Shown: positions 12,871-25,694 of the stretch, piece by piece | Numbering within the stretch: the first letter of the stretch is position 1 | Layout: each line of letters begins with the position of its first letter | Assembly (NCBI RefSeq): GCF_031143425.1 | Contig: NC_090447.1 | Location: 27,990,238-28,054,237, forward strand | From: Pleurodeles waltl | Taxonomy: Eukaryota; Chordata; Amphibia; Caudata; Salamandridae | Direction: 5' to 3' | Length of the DNA stretch: 64,000 nucleotides | Made by a program: the position numbers and the translations under genes | The notes under the pieces: generated by a model | Seen by the model: the letters and a program-made list of their open reading frames with translations, nothing else | Database searches by the model: none | What the model was told of the DNA's origin: nothing

Positions 12871-15800
12871 GTTCATTATATTGGTACCTTCAAGTTGGAA
12901 GAAAAAGTGCACTGGTAAACCCCTTAGCTGTGGGTAAAAACCGAACACAGAAATGCAGAACACAGATCTGTTGTGGACAGCTCTTACGTACGCCACCTCC
13001 TTTTTCAGACATTTCTCTGCCGGACAGTAGTTTCTTACAAAGTTGGGATAAGGAGGGCCAGAGCAGGAAGGGTCATGTACTCAGTCAGATGTCACTTGGT
13101 TATCAATTCCTCTCACCATCCCTACTTCTGCTACAGCTGCAGACCTAACCCCAGCCAGCAGTGGTGCACCGGGAATCCTGTGTGTAGTGGGTCTGTCGAT
13201 GGGAGTATGATGTGCTATGTCCTTGGGGCTTCACGGTTTCACCATTTCTGGTCTGGGGTTACCAAAGAGTTGGTATGTGCATTGGTTTGATACTTTGTCC
13301 TTACATTTGCTCCGGGTATATTGAACTATATCTGTTTTCCCTGCTGTGTACAAGGTAATGCATTTCCTGATCAGGCCGAGCGCGTCTGTACGGTGGTATA
13401 AGCCTGTAGATGCTACAAAAGATCAGGAAGGGGAGGTTTGTCAATCGGAGTTGTCGATATGTACATAATTAAATTATACTGAGCCCATCACAGCTTGCAG
13501 CTCAAAATTTTACAACTTAGCAGGGGCAGATCAACCCGTACAGTGTCATTTTAATCTAACTCTCTTCCTTTTAGTGTGTATATAAATGTCAGTGCTTCAA
13601 ATTAAAGTGCTGCGCAAGCTCTTGGTGGCCTTGTCTGTCGCTCAAGTTTGCCTGGCTCGCACTCATTTGTGGGATTCTCTCTTCTTGGTTTTTGGGAATT
13701 CTGCAAATGTAAGGCTCTACCAGCCCAAAGCCCAGCCATTGTGTGTGCCAACACGTTGGCATTGTTCTGGACTGCTCCGAGGATGTGGGAAGTACCTGCT
13801 ACGGCTCTACTTCGAAGTCCCTTCCATGCCGAAAGTCAGTGTTCTGAGGATAAGGAGCATAGGTACTCCTTTACATGCAAGGTTTTACTCACTATCTACT
13901 TCCCTCTACCTGGGAGCGAGTGAAGTGCCACAGGGGTGCCTGTTGGCAGACTTGGCGCACCAGCTTGGGTGAATGGGAGAGACTCTCTCACTTACATTGT
14001 TCTCCTGTTTGTGTAGTGTACTCCATCTCTTAAACCCTATATATGTGACATCCCACCTAAAACTGACCTGAGAGTACCGTCGCGAGCCTGCAGTGCATTA
14101 CTTCCTGTGCACTGTCTGGATTTTGATCTTTGGATCAGTTCACTTAAAGAAAGGTGCATTCCATCAATAATTTTAATGTGTTTGCCCAATGCTTACAGCC
14201 TGTACCTGTGCATGGAAACATCCTTTTGCCAATAAATATTTTACACCACTGCTACCACAACACCAGTGTCTCTTTGATCCAAACAGGCATAGTGCTAAAA
14301 AGCAAACAAAACAGTAAATATTTTGGAAAGTGAGAAAAGGAAGCCACCCATTCTTTCTTCTTTCTCCTTGATAGTCCTACTCAGAACAAATAAAGAAGCT
14401 TCACAGGGTCTTAAAAATTTGCATAAATAATAAACTTCATATAATATCCTAGTACAGTTTAGCTCTTGAAATCAGTTTTTCTTTCAAGCAATCCAAATCA
14501 CCTGCTGTTGGAGACTTTCGTTACTTGACTCCTAAGTTCCAAGCTGTTCAGTACTGTCCCACTCCGAAGACATACTGTTGGTGAAGACGGAGCCTCTGGT
14601 TGATGCCTTTCTGGGTCCTTTAGACCCAAGAGCAGATCTGACTTTTCTCCTAGTGAATCAATTGACAGATGGTCAGAAGTTTTTTCTTTCCTATTCTCAC
14701 TCTCTCTTCTTGGGCCCAAGGTAGGGAGGGGCAATCTCACTAGACTTGGCGTGTGGCAGACAAAAATTCCCTTATCAGTCTGGACGTGAAGGCAGTATTC
14801 CGGCAGCTGTGAATGCTAAGGATCCACTGAAAGGCTTTCCTCCTGTTTTATAATGGCTTTTAGAGACCAGTGCTCTTATAGATTGTAGCACCCACTATCT
14901 AATCATGAATGTATTCTTCTGTTGCTTTAGGTTTTTGGGGGCCGCCATGGGTGGGCCAACTTGTGTTTCTGGCTCTAACGTATATCTGCTGTATGCTACT
15001 GGAAGAGTTACACGGCTAACTTCTCTGCCTCCTGCCAGTTTAGCTGCGCAGAAGGACCTTATGCCACATTTTGCCTCCTGTTTGTCTGACCAAAAGTGAA
15101 AAAGTAGCTGAGACACCCAACACAGATTACTTCATGCTGTCACCAGTGCAAGGTCAACACTTGTTTCCCTGTGGGCTTTAGAGGCCTTAAAGCTCATAAA
15201 TATTAAATGTTCATGGCATTGGTTTGCCTTTCTATTGCTATGGGTAAGGACTTCTCTAGGAGCACCTTCCCAGTCATTTAATTGCGCGCAATGTTCAATG
15301 TCTTTCTGGTCATCTTATCAGGTGTGCATGCCTTTCAGTGCCCTTCTGAGCATGTGATCATGTTCGGTCGTCAGTGCTTTCTGATCATCTGATAAGGTGC
15401 AGGTGTCTGATTTGATTTGGGGACTTTTCAGTACTTTCCTTTTTCTTTGATTCTTAGACGTTTATTACCTGCTGTGTAGCCCACTGTTCTGGTCATCCTG
15501 ATACAAGCACAACATTTATGAAATGTGAATGGATGAGAACTGAGAGGAGAGGGCTTTCACAGACGAAAGCAAATAATGTGGCAAGCAAGGGGTCGTGCAC
15601 ATGGAAACAAGTAATGGAACGAGGGAGCTTTGCGGACACCATGGCAGAGAGGCGTAGGTGAGGAGGATCAGCCAGTCCAAGCAACCTGGTAGGGGTGATA
15701 GTAGGGACAGTCAGTTAGGCGGGTGCAGAACCCAAGACACCAAGGCAGCAGGGGGTGCAGCATGTGACCTTCCTACCAGATACCTTCCACAGGACTTGGA

Positions 15801-18800
15801 GTATGAGGATTGAAGAGAAGTTGGAGCGATGTGCTGTCAAAGTTGAGGGGTTTCGTGTCAAAAAGAGATCTGTGTATTCTAATGTCAGTGCAAGTAATCA
15901 TGCCTCAGTGCATTATTGCGTATAATTATTCCACTCGTCTCTCTGTGGTTGGCATCTTGTTTGCTCTCTGGTGGGTCTTCTCTGGTTTCTAGTCAAACAT
16001 AGAACATTAACTGGTTCTCAAAAGCCTCAGTTTGCGTGTACAGGCATTGCTGCTTTGACACGCCGGCCTCGCGCGTGGGTGATTTACTATGTGTGCATTG
16101 GATAAATTATAGATCAGAAGACACCTTCCATTATTAATAGATCTCCTATTCCAGCTCCCGAAGGGGCACAGACACTGCATCATGTTAGAAGTCTGTGTGC
16201 TGGAAGGAGGATGTATCATAAGGCTAGGTAAGAAGATCCTTATAAAGAAAGAGAATTCTGTGTTTATGGACTCAGAGAGCTGGCTCTTAGGATCAAAGGA
16301 CAGAGGCAGCAGACTTTATGTATTTCTCTACTGAATCAGACACCAGCCAGGTTCATTGGCTCATGCCAGCGGCTTCTGTGTGAGTGGAGTGTAGGTTGGG
16401 GGCCATTGGCCCGCAGTGTTTGAGGGTGAGGAGCAGGGCAGATGCATCTCTACCATGCAGAATGCTGCAGAAGGCCTGGTGTGTCTGCAGCACTGTTATT
16501 GAATTATGGCGCACAAACATGGTCTGGAGGGATTGGACTCTCATCCATTAGCGGATGTTGGTCCTGTTGGGCAGACATTGTAATGAAGTTAGCTAGATTA
16601 CAGCGTGTGGATGGAAGAACAACAAATCATTGAGAAGCATAAAGGGACGGCAGCTGCTCCCAGCACAGAGCCAGAGCTCAGGCACCCAGTAAAATCCTCT
16701 TGTGCACGCTTGACTGTTCAGAGCCTGACCCCAAAATCCAGCTGTCAGTCGGCTGCACTCTGACAAGGTGGTGGGCGGTAACAGAGGTATATGTTCTGCC
16801 GAAACCTGGAAAACCCGCATGAGCAGCAATACGTATGCTTTGTTCACATGGGTGGGTACCAAGCTTTCTCAAGGGTAATGCTTGTTATACTGTTGCCCAC
16901 CGTCTTACTAAAAATCTGCTTATTGGAGGCTCCCCCACCCGATAAAAGAACCTATATTTTCTTTAAGAATACGTGAAATATCACAGAAATTCCAGCCACA
17001 ATTCCTGCTGAGGTGGGGTGAATCTGGCCTCCCATATTTGGGCATCGAAGTTTCCAGAAATAGGGAGGAATTACTCCCAGTGAACTATGACACTGTTCTA
17101 GCTAAAGTAACGGACAGCATAACTCGCTGAAATCAGTGCCCCTATCTTTGGCAGGACGTATTTCTCTCATGAAAATGATTGTTACCGAAGCTGCTGAACC
17201 TGTTCTTCGGGGAGAAGGTGGTGCCTCTGACACTCCATACAATACATCGAGGCTGCTCCTTGAGCACAGGCGGTGGACAGTAAGACTCACACACAGAGCA
17301 GAGCAGCAGGACTCTACATAACAAACATGTATAAGGTAGTATGGCTGAGGTCCTCCCATGTAGTACAGGACATTCAGGCGTGAGCTATGAACACTGCTTC
17401 TGCTATACAGAAGCATAATGGAGCTCACTTGAGGATGGTGCAGTTGCTTTATATGTACACTGTCAGAACACAAACGTTATCTGAACATCACTCCTGCTGC
17501 TAGGAGGTGCAGAGCGGCCAGGTTGGTGGACACATTCTGGTGCAGACGAGCTGTACAGGAATTACTGAATCAGCTTCTCACCTATTGTTGCAGAGCAGTG
17601 AGTAGACCTCCCTTGCAAATAGAAGACCTCAGCAAGATTGCACCACACACACAGGCACAAGTCAGCAAGACCTTACTGTTCACATTCAAACAAGACCCCA
17701 ATCATCCCTAACCAATACAGAACACCAAGGCTGCACTTGTACAAGCACAGCACAAGATTGCCCTTCTTACATAAAGACACATGGCTGGAATAAGACTTTA
17801 CTTCTTAAATCCAGGCATAAGACAGCCGGACATGAGGTCCTCTCATATAGGTACAGAACAGCAAGACCAAGTTGTTCACATACTGGTGTGAACAGTCAGT
17901 CAGCACTACACTATATCAATGCAGAGTGTAATATGTGGTTTATTACCACTGTTGAGTGTGTGGAGGTGCCAGGTGAATCATACACTGAATCCTGATGCCC
18001 CCACCCCCATCGCTCTGAAATGGTAATAAATTGGAATAATATAGAGTGCACATCTGCATTTGTTTTTTTGCCATGATTTGTGTACTTGTTATGGTCTGGC
18101 CTGACAGCCGAGAGAGAGGGGCTTTGTCTCCGCACACATGTTGGGAGGCATTAGTACCTGTTTTGATTGAGCAAAAGTTGTGTGCTTCCACAAGAAAATG
18201 CTTGCCCTCCATAGAGCTGTGATCATTCTGTTTAGTTAGCCTGCTGCCTAAGCTTGAACTTTCAGGGCTACACACGGCAATGTAATGCTATTAAAGTCAC
18301 TTAGATAACTAGGTAATTTATAGTGTTTTTCTCTGGCAGCAGCACAGATGGGAGGAGGGCAGTCATTAACCTACGTGGATTTTTTGTTTGTCTTGAAAGT
18401 GCATTCATATAAAGGGCCCATTGGCATGCCTGTTGGTATGTAACCAAAATCATAATGCAAAGGGTTAAATTTGTGTTGTATTTTAAAATCACATCAGAGA
18501 CCTCTTTATTATTAGGAGGGATGTTGAACTGTGTATAGTAATCGTTACACGCAATCCATGAGGCCATAAAAAGTGTTCTCATGACAATTTTGCTGTACTT
18601 TGTAATAAACTCGAAAGTAACCCTTGTTTTGTAGAAATTAATGTTCGAATGTGTTTTTAGTAAATTTGCTTTAACGTTCTCTTTCAGATGGGGGAATATC
18701 AGAGGCAAAACAATCCTCCTCCTACCCCGGGAGGGATGGCTAGAGTGAACGTCTAACCTTAGTCCCAACCCCAATCCCATGCCTCATCCTTGATTTGAGT

Positions 18801-19756
18801 CCTCTGACAAACTTAGCTGAAGGCTCTTATTTGGGTGTGTATCTGTTACACAGCAAACTCAGCAAACTGTGCTCAAGTGCTTGAATTAATGACAGCCACA
18901 GATGATTGATCTAGGACCAGGGTCATTACCAGTGGTTCACATTTATTCAAGCAGGCTCATCACTCATTTTTTGCTATTTAGGTGAGTTGCATCAAGTAGT
19001 ATGGGCCTTCCCAGATATAGCTTCTGAGCTAATGTGCTCCAGAACTCAAGATGAACCTCACTGATGAGGCTCAATGAGGCCAAAACGTGTTGAGTTGTTT
19101 GTGAGTCTGCTCAGAGTTACAATTCAAGCTGGGCTGCTCCTTTTGAGGCAAGATCAGTGTTTATTTGCATTTGCATGTATGTGTCCATCAGTATATTTTT
19201 TTTTTTATTGCTGTTGCTGATGAGATATTCCTTACCAAACTTCATTCTCCACTGCTGCTCAGACACACACAGCAGAGCCTGAAAGAGCAGTCTGCTCCTC
19301 ACAGGTCTGATACAGGGACTCTATGGTCCTTACCTAACTTAAATTGGTAAATTGATTTTACAAATTGGACAGAGGCCTGTTTATGTTCTGGAAGATCACT
19401 TGTTCTAAAGTTGGAAAGATCTCAATCATGTTTCTTGTAGACATATGAGAGAATACGTAGTAAGCTCTTCACTCTTAGTATTTGGGTGCCATGGAGGAGT
19501 GGCACTGTTTGGAAATATGAACTACTAATAAGAAATGTTTCAGATTGACAGAAATACTGAGCCTCTCCCACATGCATGGCAGTGATCATTTGGGATTGGC
19601 CTAGGCTTGCAGACTGTACATGATTAAAGGATTGGCACTTTCCTGGCAGTCCATCTCGGTGGGAAGTGATCCGAGGGACCAGTAGGTGTTAGTACAGAAT
19701 CTCCCTCTGTTGGGCATTCAGCAAGATGATCTGAAGTGTATCTTTTTGTTTTTCAG
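12871..19756. other. Non-coding stretch upstream of the first recognised exon
   Basis: No exon, RNA gene or intact transposon recognised. An orphan satellite-like fragment lies at 13775-13840. Several ORFs of 60-160 codons occur (for example 13586-13972 on + and 18301-18780 on -), but none has a recognisable domain. Presumed intron of the FBXW7-like gene, because the next recognised feature is an internal exon with a splice acceptor. Confidence 0.5.
13775..13840 (+). repeat. Orphan fragment of the ~163-bp satellite
   Basis: 'gatgtgggaagtacctgc', 'tacggctctacttcgaag' and 'tcccttccatgcc' follow in the same order and spacing as in the satellite monomers at 7046-8340 (gaggtgggaggtgcctca, tacggctccacctcgagg, tcccttccacgcc). 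One isolated diverged piece, about 5.4 kb from the array. Confidence 0.55.
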
Positions 19757-19839
19757 ATGAAACGGAAGTCTGAGAATGGTGTAGATGTGAGAGCCCTATC
19801 TCCAGGAAAGAAGCTGTGCAAAGGCTCAGAGTACAGCAG
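19757..19839 (+). CDS. fbxw7-like: FBXW7-like gene, internal exon (MKRK exon)
   Basis: An 83-bp exon bounded by a strong acceptor (pyrimidine run tttttgtttttcag, then ATG) and a donor (AG then gtaagc). It encodes MKRKSENGVDVRALSPGKK followed by LCKGSEYS plus two bases. In FBXW7, the SCF ubiquitin-ligase substrate receptor, the first exon shared by all isoforms also begins MKRK and carries G-K-K-x-C-K-x-S-E-Y, so exon boundary and motif both match. This basic segment lies upstream of the dimerisation region and F-box and includes part of a nuclear-localisation signal in the nuclear isoform. It exits in phase 2 and joins in frame to the exon at 30866. By eye only a little over half its residues match vertebrate FBXW7, which is low for so conserved a protein and suggests a paralogue. 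The upstream isoform-specific first exon was not found. Confidence 0.82.
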
Positions 19840-20039
19840 GTAAGCCAAATGCCAGAGCTTGAAGCGCGCAAGGAGTGGTCAAGCACCCTTCTCTGATAAC
19901 AGCTTTGCAAGGATGGCACTTGGTTATGCACTGCCACTAATAGTGTCTAGTGGGAGCAGATTCACTTGTTGTTTGATAACAAGGAGGCCCTGTTCCCCCA
20001 GCATGTGGAGGCTACTGTGGTTGGCAGGGACCTTGCACA

Positions 20040-20700
20040 CTACTTTAGGAATATTAGGGGCATCAGAAGTTATAGGCACCATCACCTAAGATCTGCAGAA
20101 TAAGAGTGAGCTTTAATCGTGAAGAATGCTGCTATATATCGTCCTCATGGGGAGTCACTCACCTGCCTGAACGTTGTGAGTAGTAATGCCCTGCTTTTCT
20201 TAATGTTCAAGGTCTGTGGGAGGTACCAGCGATGGGTATACACTGCACAAGCGTAGTGCTTAATGGGAGTACACTGTGATAGGCACCATTCTCTATGTTG
20301 GCCCTGTTTCAGAATCCTGGGATTCTACAGTGATGGGCATATTAAAGAGGAATGCTTCTCTGAGATTGCAGTTTCTGACAATTGTGAGAATCCGCAGTGA
20401 TGGACTCCTTCACTAAGGGCACTCTTCACTAACATAGCAGTACTTCAGGTTCTTGGGTGATTAGCAGGGATAGGCGCATTCACCTAGGGTTGGTAAGAGA
20501 AATGATGAGCACTCTTTGGTAAGATAGCAGTATTTCACAATCACAGGAGATCAGCAGTGATAGGCATGCTCACCTAGAGGTGGTGTGCAGAGTGAACCAA
20601 AGATTCTGGAAAGGCAGCAGTGATCAGCACAGTTCTCCTAGACAGCATTATTTCAGAATGCTGGCGTTTTGACCATGATGGTCACACCACACTAGTATGA
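20040..20700. repeat. Degenerate tandem repeat in intron
   Basis: 'gtgataggca'-type words, often followed by 'cattcacctag' or similar, recur near 20070, 20232, 20278, 20333, 20399, 20470, 20559, 20618 and 20676, with irregular spacing of about 45-90 bp. It reads as an old, decayed tandem array. Confidence 0.5.
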
Positions 20701-23371
20701 GCTGGGTTTTGCGAGGAGTGATCATCATCACGACTCCCTAAAAGTTGTGATGTGCCTCGATCCTGTGAAGTGAGCAGCCAACTCACTTCTCTGGGTGGAT
20801 ACCTCTGAACCCTGACAAGGAGGCAGTGTTGGACAGTAATGCAGTATGTCCTTGTAATGTAGCTATCACATATTGTCTGTAAAGTGGGGATGAGTAGATG
20901 ACCTTCTGAAACAGAGTTGTGATATGCTCATCTTAAGATGTACTTCTCCTCATTTCCATGACTAGCTTATTTTTACAGTAAACCTGCAGCGTCTGCCACC
21001 TGTGCCTGAGCTGCCTTCCGATTCAATAGACTTCAACATTCTGCATGTGTTTCTCTTTATTTTCCTTGTTTCCTATAGTATCCAACATTTTGCCTCATTG
21101 AATACTTTTAGATTCACACTATTTTAGTAGCTACTTATGGATTCCTCTGGGGCAGAATATGCTAATAAAAAAGTATGGGATGATGCACTAGCATAGTCAG
21201 ACATCTGAATGAATTGGTATGTTTACTGTTTCCTCGGGAAGATTAGTCAGTGATGAGAGTTGTGTGCCTTTTTGGGTTGTGAGTGGTTGACCCCAGTGAG
21301 ATGTTGATCGTAAGCCTGCAGTGCCTCTTTGCGTGCCCACCATCCTAGATTCGTTTTTTCCTTACATTTGGGTACAGAGGTGAATTGAGAGAGCACCAGA
21401 AGATTTTAATCAAAGACAGTTGTAAAGACCTCAAGGAAAACCAAAAGCAACCAAGAGAGTGGCCGAGATGGATGCGTGATGCTGGATAGAGGTTCTGTAA
21501 GGGTGGGTGGTGGAGATTCAACATAGTCGGAGAATGGTATGTAGTCATTGTGGCATTCCTCATACTCTTTGATGCCATTTTAGATTATAAGCATGCTCTT
21601 CAAAGTTTGCCCAGAATGCCATAGGGATTTCATCGAAGAGTATAACCTACACTTGTTCTGCCTCCCAAGACACCATAAGTCAGAGGACTGTTTTCCATGC
21701 TCACTGATTAAGCCCAGACTTTAATTCTTCGAGATAAAATTATTCTATCTCATTGGGTGTTTGCTGACATGGCTGGGCTATTGGAGTTAGGGAAAAAAAA
21801 AGTTTGTCTTGTGTAGAAAGTTGACTTTGCTTAAAAGCTATACAGTTTGGTGGTGCTAGCTGTAATGATTTATGGGAACTGTGAAGTTGAGGCCTCTATA
21901 CGTATAAGAATTTCACCCCGCTCTATTCTTTCAGCCCTTTGAATTTCTTACTGCAGGTCGCAAATGAAGATGTAAATAGTTGTTCCCTTATTGGATTCTA
22001 GTGTGTTTACATGCACAAGTTTAGAGACCCTGAATATTCCTTATTTTACTTTGAAAGAATGTTAGTAGGTTTTTTGTTTTTGGTGTTGGTTAAGAAGTTG
22101 CTCAAAGCCTGCAGATTGGACATTTTTTAGTTCAGGGTTTTGTGACTGTAAATCTCTTTGTCTTCACTATTTCTTTCCCATTGACCTATTGTATTCACTG
22201 CTGTTAATTATTTTTTCCTCTGTGTTCTTGTTGTTAAGACTTAGTTCTGGTTTAGTCCTGCCCTTTTCAAGGTGGCAAGTTCTTCATTGGACCACCTCTG
22301 GGTCACTGTGTCCTTGCTTTTGAAGGGACAACGCTGTTGAGTTTCTTTGTTACACTGTAGTAGATTACCTTTTAGCAGCCTTCCAGCTGTTGGCTTTCAT
22401 TGTGGGGTTTTCTTGCAGTGTTTATTGTTATTGATTTATTTATTTATTTCGTGTTTATACCCAGGTTGGTGGGAACTGTTTTTTTTTTTAGGTGAATGGA
22501 AGGAATGTCATGTCTAGTAGTCTGAAAATGATTTGTACATGGTTTGACCAGATGTAAAGTTGTGTTGCAACGTTGATTTTGTTAACATCATGGTTTAGTA
22601 TGTGACCCACTGTATGGACTGGGTGTTTCACTTTAATGCCCCCTAAAAAAATCTGGTGCACATTTGTTCGCGGTTGTGTTCATCCATAAATTGAAGTCTT
22701 CATGTTTTAGTGTTTTTTGGGGTCTTTCTTCCCAAAGTATATATATGATAGAGACTTCTAGCCATCGATTTTTAGCGTATAATAGTCCCCAGACGTCACA
22801 CTGGATCTAGAAGATTTTCAAGCAAGCTCCTTGTTGCCCGATGTCAGTTGACTCCGACACTCAAGGTACCCCCAACCTGTTTGCGGAACCCTTTCCAAAT
22901 GTCGTAGTAGCACTCCCAATCATCAGAGAAGTCGGGTGAGTCCTACAAACATAAGAAATTTAAGAATTCAAAGAGGTCTTCGACTTCTCCGCAACCGCCT
23001 AAGTCTCCCGCCAGTCAGTGGAACCTGAACCTGGCTTTGCATTTTCCAGATTTTCCCAAAGCTACCCTGCCCATTGAAATAGTTCTGTGAGGCCATGAGC
23101 CTCATATTTGGGCGGCCTGGTTCCCTCTGCATCACTTTCGGGCCCCACGGGTGCAGGAGGGACCCCTACTGGAGCCACGCCGGCAGGTACACCCTCAGCA
23201 CCAGTCAGGCTCCATGGATCCCATGCTAGATCTGGAGTGGAGCCGCTGGCGAGACTGAGACCTTCGGTGGCCGCTCCAGTGCCGGAAACGCCACCCTCAT
23301 TGTTATTTCCACTGGCTCCTACAGATCTTCCAAACGGGCTATTCACTTCCCTTTGTGACTCCCCCACCATC

Positions 23372-24130
23372 CATGATGCCCAGTTACGAGCGACTGACGG
23401 TGGTCCATCAGGAAATGCATGCTCTCTTCGCAAAGGGAGCTATAGAGAGGGTGCCTCCATCAGAAGTAGGTTGTGGCTTGTGTTCCTGCTATTTCCTGAT
23501 GCCAAAGAAAAACTGATAACTCGGTCCTATCCTTGACCTGCACCTTCTCAAGTCCTGTCTACCCAGGAGACTGGATGGTAGCTTTGGACTTGCACAGTGC
23601 GCATTTCTGCATCCCTGTCCTGCCTGCCCACAGAACATACCTGCAGTTCAGGTTGGGCCCAAGAGCACTTTCAGTTTGCCATGCTTCCTTTCAGCCTTAC
23701 CAGCGCCCCTTACGTGTTCATGAAAATAATGTGATGATTGCAGCTCATCTGTGGAGATTCCAGTCTTCCCTACCTTAGTGATTGGCTTTTGAAGCCAGAC
23801 TTGCCCCAGGCAGTTGACTCCCACCTTAAACTATGGCAAAACCTTTTGTACTCACTGGGATTCACTATCAAAGTGCAAAAATTTCACCTGACTTCCTTTC
23901 AGACACTCCCTTTCATTGGAGCTCTTCTGGGCCCACTGCAGTTTCAGTCCTGTCCTCCAGAACGGCGAGACCAGAATTTTCAGGCTGTTATTCTCATGTT
24001 TCAGCTTCTATCCTGGATTTCAGTTAGACTGACTCTGAGGCTGCTAGGCCTGATTGCTCCTGCATCCTGCTTGTCACTCAGGCCCGTTGGCTTATGCGGA
24101 CCCTGCAGCGGGACTTGAAGGCGCAGTGAG
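23372..24130 (+). pseudogene. DIRS-A reverse transcriptase remnant
   Basis: The frame starting near 23372 reads M-P-S-Y-E-R-L-T-V-V-H-Q-E-M-H-A-L-F-A-K-G-A-I-E, then a C-Y-F-L-M-P-K-K block and an I-L-D-L block, matching the N-terminal fingers of DIRS reverse transcriptases (compare F-L-I-P-K-K and P-I-L-D-L-R in DIRS-1 at 57870). After that, similarity jumps between frames and is broken by stops near 23515, 23730 and 23880. The catalytic Y-L-D-D box is not recognisable. Dead copy. Confidence 0.65.
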
Positions 24131-24179
24131 CACAGTATCAGGGAAATCACTCCAACATGATCTCAGAAGAAGCTGCAGA

Positions 24180-24620
24180 AGATCTACAGTAGTAACTAAT
24201 GTACCAGGATTGGGTCAGTGGCAGAACCCTCCCCAACCAAAGATGACAGTACTGACGGTTGCATCACCTTTGGGTTGGGGCGGCCCTCTGTGAGAGGTGG
24301 AGATCAGATGACTCTGGTCTTCAGCAGAGTCTAAGCTCCACATCAACCTGTGGGAGCTTTGGGCGATTTGATTGGCATTGAAAGGCTTTCTTCCTTGAGT
24401 CAGGGGAAGACATGAGCATGTGTTCACAGACAAAACCACCACCATGTGGCACTCCAGCAAGCAGTGGAGTGGGGTTGTGGTCCCTTTTTCAAGACCCCCT
24501 GTGTCTCTGGACATGGCTGGAACAACAGGGCATTTTCCTGGTGCTTCAACACCTGCCATGATCGCTGAACGCCAGGGTGGACGAACTCTGCTGAAGAAGC
24601 CTAGAGGATCATGAGTGGCA
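24180..24620 (+). pseudogene. DIRS-A RNase H remnant
   Basis: Recognisable RNase H blocks survive: a T-V-A-S-P-L-G-W-G-G block (normally T-D-A-S-x-x-G-W-G) near 24255, an I-N-L-W-E-L-W-A-I ... L-A-L-K block near 24340, and V-F-T-D-K-T-T-T-M-W (normally V-x-T-D-N-T-T) near 24420. In-frame stops separate them. The order follows the reverse-transcriptase remnant just upstream. Confidence 0.65.
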
Positions 24621-25379
24621 ACTCCATCCGGATGTGGTGCAAGGTCTCTTTCAGCATTGGGGAGAGCCTTGGTTAGATTTGTTCCCACTCTTCAAGAACA
24701 CTGGAGATTCCAAGACGGCCCTCACTTGGAAAAACTTTTTGCTTGAGTAGAGCTCAGGCCTCTTATACACCACTCTGCCCATACCACTCCTGCCCAGAGC
24801 TCTCAAGAAGACCAGGAACGACCGGGTCCACGTCACCCTTGTAGGCTGTGGGCTGGGCTCGGAGAGTTTGGTATCCAAAGCTGTTGAGCATGGCCATCAG
24901 TCCACCGATCAGGCTACCTCTTTGGGAGAATCTTCTCTTTGACTATCTCTTTTCTTTTCTAATTCATGAGCACTTGATCTGCTTGCACTTTGTTCTGTCT
25001 TCCTTCTGTGGTGTTACAATGGGGGATCTGTTTTATCTAATTTTGTAGAAGAGTAAAGAATATACTTTGTATATATAATAAAGGATGTTTTCCTGAAAGA
25101 GTGTTTCTTTGCTGCATGTTGGATCTAAGGGATGTTGTGGTTATGGTTGTAATTGTTTTCTAAGGGGTCATTGTTGTTTTGCAATAGGTTCCTTAAAGGC
25201 CTGCAGCATATGTTTCCCCCCACGCCATTCATCATACCTCAATGAGACCTCAATCTTTTACTTAATTTTCTAATGTGTGCACAGTTTGAGCCTCTACACA
25301 ATTGTCCTCAGGCTACTGACCATCAAACACACTTTTTTTTAGTACCTATAACATTGGCCAGGAGGGAACTGCAAGTGCT

Positions 25380-25694
25380 CTCTGCGCACCCTTCTTATAC
25401 CAACATCTACTCTGGCAAACTGGTTCTCCGGGCACATGCCTCCTTCCTCAAAAGGTTGTGACTCCCTTCAATGTAGGCCAGAACATCACCCTGCATACCT
25501 TCATTGCTCACCTCATCCTTCCAAAAAGGAGGAGAGATTACACTGGACCCAAAAAGTGTGTTATTCTATCTTGAACTCACAAAACATTTCCAGTTGGACT
25601 ATCAACTCTTCATGGGCTATGTTGGAGCTAAAAATGAGAAGGCTGTGCAGAAATGGACCATCTCCCAAGGGATTGCACTCTGCATTAAGATCTG
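25380..25694 (+). pseudogene. DIRS-A tyrosine recombinase, N-terminal part
   Basis: The reading frame ending at the LTR insertion shows V-L-F-Y-L-E-L-T-K, Y-Q-L-F-M-G-Y-V and V-Q-K-W-T-I-S-Q-G-I, matching the region upstream of the H-x-x-R box in DIRS-type recombinases (in DIRS-1: L-M-Y-Y-I-D-R-T-K, Q-L-F-I-A-F, I-S-K-Q-G-I-A-R-W-I). The solo LTR at 25695 cuts it, and the frame resumes at 26753. Confidence 0.6.

Noticed and set aside
13586..13972. 128-codon ORF with a signal-peptide-like start
   Set aside because: It overlaps a satellite fragment and has no recognisable domain. Probably chance.
14940..15099. Short ORF with a perfect Kozak context (gccgccatggg) after an acceptor-like pyrimidine tract
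   Set aside because: About 50 codons with no recognised domain and no donor before the stop. Worth a transcript check but not supported as a gene.
18301..18780. 159-codon minus-strand ORF
   Set aside because: The longest non-repeat ORF in the presumed intron, but no domain recognised and no promoter or splice support.
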